From assembly GCF_009870825.1 (NCBI RefSeq), contig NZ_WTWY01000009.1, positions 124,001 to 188,000 of the forward strand: a stretch of 64,000 nucleotides of DNA. Reading direction: 5' to 3'. The notes under the pieces are model-generated. The model saw nothing but the letters and a program-made list of their open reading frames with translations. It had not been told where the DNA came from and ran no database searches. Origin of the DNA: Paenibacillus sp. USDA918EY (GTDB taxonomy: Bacteria; Bacillota; Bacilli; Paenibacillales; Paenibacillaceae). Below, in pieces: positions 58,156 through 64,000 of the stretch. Numbering within the stretch: position 1 is the first letter of the stretch; the number at the start of each line of letters is the position of its first letter. A program made the translations under genes and the position numbers.

Positions 58156-59226
58156 TTATTTGTTGTCGGCAGTCTCTTTGATTAGGCGGAAAACGGTGGA
58201 CAGCGCATCGGAACTCGGGTTGCTCCGCATGTTTTCAACGATTTCCTTCCGGCTTTTGAACACGTCCATCACCCCCGAAAACAAGGTGTCCCCGTCAAGT
58301 TCTTCCTCCTCCAAAACTTTGCAATATCCCGCCTTTTCGAACGATTGGGCGTTCAGGATCTGATCCCCCCTGCTCTGCTGCCGGCTGAGTGGGATGAGCA
58401 GCATCGGCTTGCGCAGCGACAAAAACTCGAAAATCGAATTGGAGCCGGCGCGGGAAACGACCAAATCCGCCATGGCCAGGACGTCAGGCAATTCGTCGTT
58501 GATGTATTCGTACTGACGGTAGCCGGGGATGTCGAGACTCGGGTCGAGCTGCCCTTTCCCGCATATATGGACCACTTGAAAATATTTGAGAAGGGTAGGC
58601 AGCGCCGATCTCACCGTTTCGTTTATTTTGCGGGCCCCAAGGCTTCCTCCCATGATGAGCAGCACGAACTGGTTCCGCTGGAAACCGCAAAAATCCCTTC
58701 CGCGGTCGGCATTCCCCTGATGAAGCTCCTTCCGGACCACCGCGCCCACGTAACGGCTTTTATCCGTATTCATTTGTTCGGCCGTTTCCGGGAACGTCGT
58801 GCAGACGACGGATGCCATCGGAATGGAGATGCGGTTGGCGAGGCCCGGCGTAATATCCGATTCATGGATGATGACGGGCACTTTGTTCAACCAGGCTCCG
58901 ATCACCACCGGAACGGACACGAAACCGCCTTTCGAAAACACGACCTGCGGCTTGCGCTTTTTGATCAACCGGTATGCTTCATACACGCCTTTGGCCACTT
59001 TGAACGGGTCTTTTACGTTTTGAATGTCAAAATAACGTCTTAATTTGCCTGTCGAGATCGGAAAATATTTGACTTCGGGCAGGGCTCCCACCAGATCTTT
59101 TTCGATGCCTGCCGCGGAACCCGCATATTCGACGGACCAGCCCTCCTCCAAAAATAACGGCATCAGCGCCAGATTTACGGTGACATGACCTGCGGAACCC
59201 CCGCCGGTAAACATAATTTTGCTCAT
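58156..59226 (-). CDS. murG: MurG-type UDP-GlcNAc transferase, outside a cell-wall cluster
   Basis: A 356-residue GT28 glycosyltransferase. It starts with IMFTGGGSAGHVTVNLALMP, the glycine-rich acceptor loop. The C-domain has FVLLIMGGSLGARKINETVR and the UDP-GlcNAc site DLVVSRAGSNSIFEFLSLRK followed by MLLIPLSRQQSRGDQILNAQ. MurG adds GlcNAc to lipid I to make lipid II at the cytoplasmic membrane. Length and motifs are normal. It stands alone, away from mraY or ftsW, so it may be a second MurG; the window cannot show whether another copy exists. Confidence 0.88.
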   Translation of the reverse strand: MSKIMFTGGGSAGHVTVNLALMPLFLEEGWSVEYAGSAAGIEKDLVGALPEVKYFPISTGKLRRYFDIQNVKDPFKVAKGVYEAYRLIKKRKPQVVFSKGGFVSVPVVIGAWLNKVPVIIHESDITPGLANRISIPMASVVCTTFPETAEQMNTDKSRYVGAVVRKELHQGNADRGRDFCGFQRNQFVLLIMGGSLGARKINETVRSALPTLLKYFQVVHICGKGQLDPSLDIPGYRQYEYINDELPDVLAMADLVVSRAGSNSIFEFLSLRKPMLLIPLSRQQSRGDQILNAQSFEKAGYCKVLEEEELDGDTLFSGVMDVFKSRKEIVENMRSNPSSDALSTVFRLIKETADNK

Positions 59227-59331
59227 AACTTCCCCCTGGATCTTTGTGCAGTGTTTTATTTCATTATACAGCCCAAAGGGTCGCCTGTGACGATGCCGTC
59301 GGCATCAATCCCGAATATAGTCATCAGCCTA

Positions 59332-59360
59332 TTGCTTTTTGCGTCCGAACTCTCTAAAAT
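59332..59360 (+). promoter_or_regulatory. Sigma-A promoter of the ABC-F gene
   Basis: TTGCTT (59332-59337), 17-bp spacer, TAAAAT (59355-59360). It lies just ahead of the leader ORF's very strong GGAGGTGAGG. Confidence 0.65.
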
Positions 59361-59395
59361 GTACATATCTATATTTTGAAGGAGGTGAGGTAGCA

Positions 59396-59545
59396 GTGGT
59401 GCGCAATTTTTCGAACGACCGGATCAATCAGTTGCCGATGGTATTGTCCGGAATTTTTCATGCAGCGGCATTTGACGGGATCAGTCTGTCCATTTTCCCA
59501 TATCCGGTTGCTTCAAAAAATTGCGAAATGCCGCTCCTACCTTAA
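59396..59545 (+). CDS. Leader peptide of the ABC-F gene
   Basis: A 49-codon ORF beginning GTG (59396, or the next codon GTG at 59399), with GGAGGTGAGG upstream, an excellent site. The peptide starts VVRNFSNDRINQL and ends KNCEMPLLP. Its stop is followed within 1 nt by a hairpin and then a terminator before the ABC-F start. Antibiotic-resistance ABC-F genes are often controlled by translation of such leaders, where a stalled ribosome alters downstream folding. I do not recognise the peptide itself. The coding call rests on the ribosome-binding site and position. Confidence 0.6.
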   Translation: MVRNFSNDRINQLPMVLSGIFHAAAFDGISLSIFPYPVASKNCEMPLLP

Positions 59546-59608
59546 CTTCAACGGATGAATATGCGTTGAACGTTCAAGCCGCGGGGACATTTCCCTGCGG
59601 CTTTTTTT
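59525..59608 (+). promoter_or_regulatory. Transcription attenuator in the ABC-F leader
   Basis: The terminator has GCCGCGGGGA (59578-59587) paired with TCCCTGCGGC (59592-59601), then seven T. A competing pairing joins GAAATGCCGC (59525-59534) to GCGG and CATTTC (59581-59593) with a 3-nt bulge and would destroy it. The 5' arm lies within the last codons of the leader ORF. A further hairpin (TTCAACG/CGTTGAA, 59547-59570) sits between. Confidence 0.7.
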
Positions 59609-59641
59609 CTGTAGGTCCCGGCATCTATGGAGGAAAAACAA

Positions 59642-61540
59642 ATGATGATTCAATGCAAAAACGTGCAAAAATACCATGGCGCCCAGCTGGTGCTGTCCGA
59701 TATCAGCTTCGAAATTTCCCGCGGGGAAAAGGTTGCCCTCATCGGCCGGAACGGCAGCGGCAAAACGACCCTGCTCCGGCTTCTGAACGGGGACGAAACC
59801 CCGGATCAGGGCCAAATCGCCATCCAAAAAGGGGTGAAAACCGGTTTGCTCGCCCAAATTCCGGAAGCCGCCGCGGAAGAAACGGTTCGTGACGTGCTCC
59901 TTCGCCCGTTTGCCCTTGTCCTCGAATGGCAGAACCGGATGCGTACGCTGGAAACGCTCATGTCCGATCCGAAAAAAAGCGGCGATCCGAAAGCGCTGGC
60001 GGGCTGGCTTGACGAATACGGCAAGCTGCAGGAGCGGTTCGAACGCGCAAACGGTTATGAAATCGAAGCTTCGATCGCCAAAATCACGGCCGGCCTGGGG
60101 ATTCCCGCGGAGCAGCTGCCCCAAGCCTTCGCTTCCCTCTCCGGCGGGGAGAAAACGAAAATCGGCCTCGCATCGCTCCTGCTGGAGCAGCCGGACCTTT
60201 TGCTGCTGGATGAGCCGACGAACCATCTGGACATGGCGGCGCTGGAATGGCTGGAGCAGTTTTTGGCGGAATATGCCGGCACGGTGCTGGTCATTTCGCA
60301 TGACCGATATTTTCTGGATCGGCTCGTCACGAAGGTGATTGAAATCGAAGACGGCGAAGCGTTCATCTACCATGCCAACTACAGCGGCTTCCAAAAAGAG
60401 AAGGAAGAACGGCTGCTGCTGCAATTCGCGGAATATCAGGAACAGCAGAAAAAGATCAAAAAAATGCAGGAAAGCATCAAACAGCTGATCGAATGGGGCA
60501 ACCAGGCCAATCCGCCGAATGCGGGTTTTCACCGGCGCGCCGCTTCGATGCAAAAAGCGCTCGACCGCATGGTGAAGGTGAAACGGCCCGTGCTCGAACG
60601 CAAAAAAATGGATCTCCGGCTCAAGCAGGATGACCGTTCGGGCAAACAGGTCGTTCTGTTTGATCAAGTCGGCAAAGCCTTCGGAGACCGCTTCCTGTTC
60701 AGGAATGTAAACGGGCTGCTCCGTTATGGCGAAACCGCTATGCTGCTGGGGGCGAACGGGTGCGGCAAAAGCACCTTGCTGCACATGCTTTTGGGACGTG
60801 AAGCGGTGACGGAAGGGGCGGTTTCCTTGGGGTCCCGCGTTGTCGTCGGTTATCTTGCGCAGCAGGAGCATCCGGACGACGTCCGGCAGACGGTGCTTCA
60901 ATATTACCGCGAGCACGCGGGCATCGAGGAAGGGGAAGCCAGGGGCAAGCTGGCGCGCTTTTTGTTCTACGGACCCGACGTGTTCAAAAACGTCGCCAGC
61001 CTATCCGGGGGCGAATGGACGCGCCTGCGGTTTGCCGTGCTGATGGAGCTGAAGCCGAATCTGCTCATTCTCGACGAACCGACCAACCATCTGGATATCG
61101 ACTCCAGGGAGGTGCTTGAAGAAGCGCTGGAGGACTTTCCGGGAACCATTCTTGCCGTCTCCCATGACCGTTACTTTATAAGCCGTCTTGGCAGCGTAAT
61201 TTGGAGCTTGGGGCAGGGCGGGCTTGAGCTCATCCATGGAGGGCTGGAGGAATATCGGCGGCGCGCCGTTTCGGAAAAGCCGGCGACCGTGCGGGAAACC
61301 GAAGCCCTTTCTGTACCGGCTTCCAGGAAGAAGCCTGCGGCCGTTTCAAAAATGCCGCCAAGAAACTGGGAAGAGGAAATCGAAATCGCCGAACGGCAAA
61401 TTCAGAGCCTCGATGCGCAAATGATGGACCTTGCTGTCGCCAGCGACGCCCAGCGGCTGGCGGAGCTGCACAGCATCCGCGAACGGCTCGAGGAGGAACT
61501 GCGCCGCCTATATGAAGAATGGATGGGCGCCTCCGAATAA
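59642..61540 (+). CDS. ABC-F family ATPase, probable ribosome-protection protein
   Basis: A 632-residue soluble protein with two ABC domains and no membrane segment. The first domain has ALIGRNGSGKTTLLRLL, the signature LSGGEKTKIGLASLLLEQPD and LLLLDEPTNHLDMAALEWLE. A linker of about 70 residues follows (KKMQESIKQLIEWGNQANPP). The second domain has LLGANGCGKSTLLHMLLG, LSGGEWTRLRFAVLMELKPN and ILDEPTNHLDIDSREVLEEA. The C-terminus is a coiled coil (EIEIAERQIQSLDAQMMDLA), as in YfmR/Uup-type proteins. ABC-F proteins act on the ribosome, some expelling antibiotics. The attenuated, peptide-coupled leader favours the resistance type. ATG 59642 follows GGAGG. Confidence 0.88.
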   Translation: MMIQCKNVQKYHGAQLVLSDISFEISRGEKVALIGRNGSGKTTLLRLLNGDETPDQGQIAIQKGVKTGLLAQIPEAAAEETVRDVLLRPFALVLEWQNRMRTLETLMSDPKKSGDPKALAGWLDEYGKLQERFERANGYEIEASIAKITAGLGIPAEQLPQAFASLSGGEKTKIGLASLLLEQPDLLLLDEPTNHLDMAALEWLEQFLAEYAGTVLVISHDRYFLDRLVTKVIEIEDGEAFIYHANYSGFQKEKEERLLLQFAEYQEQQKKIKKMQESIKQLIEWGNQANPPNAGFHRRAASMQKALDRMVKVKRPVLERKKMDLRLKQDDRSGKQVVLFDQVGKAFGDRFLFRNVNGLLRYGETAMLLGANGCGKSTLLHMLLGREAVTEGAVSLGSRVVVGYLAQQEHPDDVRQTVLQYYREHAGIEEGEARGKLARFLFYGPDVFKNVASLSGGEWTRLRFAVLMELKPNLLILDEPTNHLDIDSREVLEEALEDFPGTILAVSHDRYFISRLGSVIWSLGQGGLELIHGGLEEYRRRAVSEKPATVRETEALSVPASRKKPAAVSKMPPRNWEEEIEIAERQIQSLDAQMMDLAVASDAQRLAELHSIRERLEEELRRLYEEWMGASE

Positions 61541-61582
61541 AAAAACGCAGCCTGCTCCCCAGGGAGACGGGCTGTGTTTTTA
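61541..61582. terminator. Terminator between the ABC-F gene and rplY
   Basis: ACGCAGCC and GGGCTGTGT arms with an inner CTCCC/GGGAG pair, flanked by A and T runs, serve two convergent genes. Confidence 0.85.
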
Positions 61583-61633
61583 TGTTTCGGCTTCCGGTTT
61601 CGAGTCAACCCGAACGACGGAAGCTGATCATCT

Positions 61634-62254
61634 CTATTCCTTCGCTTCTTCTCCCGAAGCTTCCGGCGCTGCATCGCCCTCGGCTTCCGCTTCGCCTTCG
61701 TCTTGGAGCACGGCCCGCGGAGCGGTGACGGATGCAATCAATTCTTCAGGGGAAGCCACCAGCGTCACGCCTTCAGGCAGCTTGATGTCCGAAGCGGCCA
61801 GCTTGTCCCCCATCTGGAGATGCGTAATGTCCACCGGGATCGTAGCCGGCAAATCTGCTGGCAGCCCTTCAACCTCAAGCTCCGTTTCCAGATGCTGAAG
61901 CACGCCGCCGACTTTCGTTCCTTCCGCGGTTCCCTGGAATTCGATCGGCACGCGGACTTTCAGCCGCTTGTTCGCGGATATTTGCAAGAAATCGACGTGG
62001 CTCACGGCCCCGCTTTTTTTCTGGAAATCTTTAATGATCACGTTAAAATCGGAGGTGCCTTCCACTTTTAGCTTAAACATTTCGGTGCGTCCCGTCCGGG
62101 CCACCTTCATCAGTTCCTTGGCATCGACGCTCAGCGGGATGCTTTCCGTTTGCGAGCCGTAAACGACGGCCGGAATGCGCCCGCTTTCCCTCAGTTTGCG
62201 CAAGCTCGAGTGCTTGGTATCTTTTCTCGGCTCAGCCGTAAGCGTATGTGACAT
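61634..62254 (-). CDS. rplY: Ribosomal protein bL25 / general stress protein Ctc
   Basis: A 206-residue bL25 of the long CTC type. The 5S rRNA-binding domain covers about residues 1-95 (KLRESGRIPAVVYGSQTESI, GAVSHVDFLQISANKRLKVR). The C-terminal TL5-like domain has LETELEVEGLPADLPATIPV and GDKLAASDIKLPEGV, and ends in an acidic, alanine-rich tail. It binds 5S rRNA in the large subunit; in Bacillus the ctc form is a stress gene. A GGAGGTAATGC site precedes the ATG. Confidence 0.95.
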   Translation of the reverse strand: MSHTLTAEPRKDTKHSSLRKLRESGRIPAVVYGSQTESIPLSVDAKELMKVARTGRTEMFKLKVEGTSDFNVIIKDFQKKSGAVSHVDFLQISANKRLKVRVPIEFQGTAEGTKVGGVLQHLETELEVEGLPADLPATIPVDITHLQMGDKLAASDIKLPEGVTLVASPEELIASVTAPRAVLQDEGEAEAEGDAAPEASGEEAKE

Positions 62255-62318
62255 CTAGCATTACCTCCTTGGATATCGCCAAATCTATCGCCGCCATTCG
62301 AAACGGCATACTTATGTA

Positions 62319-62344
62319 TTACCCATTCCGGAGACAAATCAAAC
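62319..62344 (-). promoter_or_regulatory. Sigma-B-like promoter in front of rplY/ctc
   Basis: On the minus strand GTTTGA (62339-62344), 14-bp spacer and GGGTAA (62319-62324) differ from the sigma-B consensus GTTTAA-N13/15-GGGTAT at one base per box. An overlapping TTGATT could be a sigma-A -35. Confidence 0.45.
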
Positions 62345-62371
62345 ATTCGCCTATGAAAATTCGGCGCGGAC

Positions 62372-62407
62372 AAAAAAAGACGGAAGCACGCCTGCCCCCG
62401 TCTATTT
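62372..62407 (-). terminator. Terminator of the sugar importer operon at the right edge
   Basis: GACGG and CCGTC arms close a loop of 14 nt, followed on the minus strand by seven T. Confidence 0.65.
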
Positions 62408-62414
62408 TGCCGAA

Positions 62415-63581
62415 TCACGATACGCTGCTTTTCTTTTTGTTGTAAATGTCGAAGGCGACGGCCGCAAGCAGGACAAGCCCTTTGATGCCCTGCTGCCAGT
62501 CGATGCCAAGGCCGATGAGCGACATGCCGTTGTTCAGGATGCCCATGACAAGCCCGCCGATGATCGCCCCGAACACCGTTCCGATGCCGCCTGTCGCCGA
62601 AGCCCCGCCGATGAAGCTTGCGGCGATCGCGTCGAGCTCGAAGTTGGTGCCGGCCCTTGGCGTTGCCGCGTTCAGGCGCGCGGCGAAGATCAGGCCGGAG
62701 ATGGCCGCCATGACGCCCATGTTGACGAACACCCAGAACGTTACCTTTTTCGTTTTGACACCGGACAGCCCCGCCGCTTTTTCGTTGCCGCCGATCGCGT
62801 AAATATGGCGTCCCATCACCGTTTTGTTCATGACGAAGGAATAGATGAGAATAAGCGCAAGCAGCAGAATCAAAATGTTCGGCAGCCCCGCGTAACTGGC
62901 CAGCATAAACGCAAACGCTACGATGATGGCCGCGATAATGACAAGCTTGAGGATGAACAAACCGCCGGGCAAAACGTCGAAGTTGTATTTTTTCTTGGAT
63001 TTCCGGTCGCGAAGTTCATTGATGACAAAAATGACGGTGCAAATGACGCCGGCCGCAATCGCCACCACATTGATGCTGCCGCTGCCCAAATCCGGGATGA
63101 AACCGGAGCTGATCTTTTGAAAGCCTGCCGGGAACGGCGAGATGGATTGGCCTTTCAGCACGATCATGGTCAATCCCCGGAATAGCAGCATGCCCGCAAG
63201 CGTGACGATAAATGCCGGGATTTTGACGTAAGCGACCCAAAAACCTTGCCATGCGCCGATCAGCGCGCCGACGATGAGCGAGGCGATGACCGCAATGACC
63301 GGATGCAGGTGCATATCCACCATCATGATCCCCGCGACCGCGCCCACGAAGGCGGCGACCGATCCGACCGAAAGGTCGATGTGTCCCGTAATGATGACCA
63401 GCACCATGCCGATGGCCAGAACGAGAATATAGCTGTTTTGCAAAATCAGGTTCGTTATGTTGATCGGCTCGAGCAGCAGGCCGCCCGTAATCAATTGGAA
63501 AAAGATCATGATAACGACAAGCGCGATGATCATTCCGTATTGGCGGATGTTATTTTTGAACAATTTAACAATCGTTTCCAT
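62415..63581 (-). CDS. Monosaccharide ABC transporter permease, MmsB/GguB/XylH type
   Basis: A 388-residue BPD-transp-2 permease with about ten helices, such as GMIIALVVIMIFFQLITGGL and NILILLLALILIYSFVMN. Family signatures are VIITGHIDLSVGSVAAFVGA, VAYVKIPAFIVTLAGMLLFR, RHIYAIGGNEKAAGLSGVKT and GTNFELDAIAASFIGGASAT. It imports monosaccharides (xylose, arabinose, galactose or similar) with the ATPase encoded just upstream; the two genes overlap by 17 nt. GGAGGTCC precedes the ATG. The binding protein is outside the window. Confidence 0.93.
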   Translation of the reverse strand: METIVKLFKNNIRQYGMIIALVVIMIFFQLITGGLLLEPINITNLILQNSYILVLAIGMVLVIITGHIDLSVGSVAAFVGAVAGIMMVDMHLHPVIAVIASLIVGALIGAWQGFWVAYVKIPAFIVTLAGMLLFRGLTMIVLKGQSISPFPAGFQKISSGFIPDLGSGSINVVAIAAGVICTVIFVINELRDRKSKKKYNFDVLPGGLFILKLVIIAAIIVAFAFMLASYAGLPNILILLLALILIYSFVMNKTVMGRHIYAIGGNEKAAGLSGVKTKKVTFWVFVNMGVMAAISGLIFAARLNAATPRAGTNFELDAIAASFIGGASATGGIGTVFGAIIGGLVMGILNNGMSLIGLGIDWQQGIKGLVLLAAVAFDIYNKKKSSVS

Positions 63582-64000
63582 GCTTTGGACCTCCAGTCTT
63601 GGTCATGAATCTCATCAATGTTTCCTGCGAAGCCTCTTCCCGGCTGACTTCCCCGGTAATTCGTCCCGCGTTCATTACGTAGATCCGGTCGCAGATGCCC
63701 AAAATTTCCGGGAGCTCGGACGAGATGACCAGAACGGCTTTCCCCTCGTCGGCCAACTGATTGATGATCGTATAAATTTCGTATTTGGCCCCGACGTCGA
63801 TGCCGCGCGTAGGCTCATCCAGGATCAGAACATCCGGCTCGGAAAATATCCATTTGCTGAGAACCACCTTCTGCTGGTTGCCGCCGCTGAGATTGCCGGT
63901 TTTCTGCAAAATGTTCGGCGCTTTGATCTTCAGCTTTTTCCGCATGTCCTCCGCGACGAGAATTTCCTGCTTGTCGTTGATGACGCCTTTTTTCGCCAGC
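63565..64000 (-). CDS. Monosaccharide ABC transporter ATPase, MmsA/GguA/XylG type, C-terminal part
   Basis: The last 144 codons of a double-domain sugar ATPase, cut by the window edge. The second nucleotide-binding domain shows LSGGNQQKVVLSKWIFSEPD, Walker B VLILDEPTRGIDVGAKYEIY and the switch region VLVISSELPEILGICDRIYV. The frame is open to the edge. Its stop lies 17 nt inside the permease gene, a translational coupling. The missing half should hold the first Walker A. Confidence 0.93.
   Translation of the reverse strand, partial: LAKKGVINDKQEILVAEDMRKKLKIKAPNILQKTGNLSGGNQQKVVLSKWIFSEPDVLILDEPTRGIDVGAKYEIYTIINQLADEGKAVLVISSELPEILGICDRIYVMNAGRITGEVSREEASQETLMRFMTKTGGPKHGNDC

Noticed and set aside
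59339..59395. Extension of the ABC-F leader ORF upstream of GTG 59396
   Set aside because: It would begin inside the promoter spacer. The strong GGAGGTGAGG places the start at the GTG codons.

Overview
The window looks like chromosomal DNA of an endospore-forming, sugar-scavenging member of the Paenibacillaceae (Paenibacillus or a close relative). The grounds are a 5' part of pro-sigma-K, a YhcN/YlaJ-type sporulation lipoprotein, a diaminopimelate dehydrogenase, strong AGGAGG ribosome-binding sites, moderately high GC, and many YesM/YesN-type kinase/AraC-regulator pairs beside carbohydrate ABC transporters. I found no tRNA, rRNA, CRISPR array, phage module or intact insertion sequence.

Layout. 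1-2.4 kb: start of sigK, a secreted stalk-domain protein, and a decayed patch with fragments of a uroporphyrinogen-III methyltransferase and an ANTAR-domain regulator (probably an old nitrate/siroheme locus). 2.4-9.1 kb: a VOC protein, a lactonase, a Tat-exported FAD sugar dehydrogenase pair (GMC-type large subunit plus gluconate-dehydrogenase subunit 3) and, next to it, tatC-tatA. 9.6-17.6 kb: a pentapeptide-repeat protein, then an LplB/YtcP/LipO-type importer with its own kinase and AraC-type response regulator. 17.7-27.3 kb, minus strand: LacI repressor, GH65 disaccharide phosphorylase, binding protein, two permeases, an alpha/alpha-barrel glycosidase and beta-phosphoglucomutase. This is a complete import-phosphorolysis route for an alpha-glucoside, with a palindromic operator and a cre-like site in front. 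27.5-37 kb, plus strand: response regulator, kinase, membrane-anchored sugar-binding protein (a three-component sensor), a lone binding lipoprotein, and a binding protein with two permeases.

37.4-45 kb: a chemoreceptor, the tRNA-modifying rhodanese TrhO with a hairpin-bearing leader, a small AAA ATPase, meso-DAP dehydrogenase, and a DUF2207 membrane lipoprotein. 45.4-52.8 kb, minus strand: mtlA-mtlR-mtlF-mtlD-ptsI-ptsH, a mannitol PTS operon that ends with the general PTS proteins in the order ptsI-ptsH. 53.5-64 kb: an unrecognised 328-residue protein, a SWIM/SNF2 helicase, an MurG homologue away from other wall genes, an ABC-F protein preceded by a leader ORF and attenuator, ribosomal protein L25/Ctc, and the edge of an Mms/Xyl-type sugar importer.

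Beyond ordinary genes, the most distinctive signals are two families of short dispersed non-coding repeats. Family A has three copies of about 117 bp with inverted-repeat ends. Family B has two copies of about 93 bp, both lying between a stop codon and a terminator in the same orientation relative to transcription. The ABC-F leader, where the antiterminator arm falls in the last codons of the leader ORF, is the best regulatory finding. All functional calls come from reading the sequence; no database search was run.
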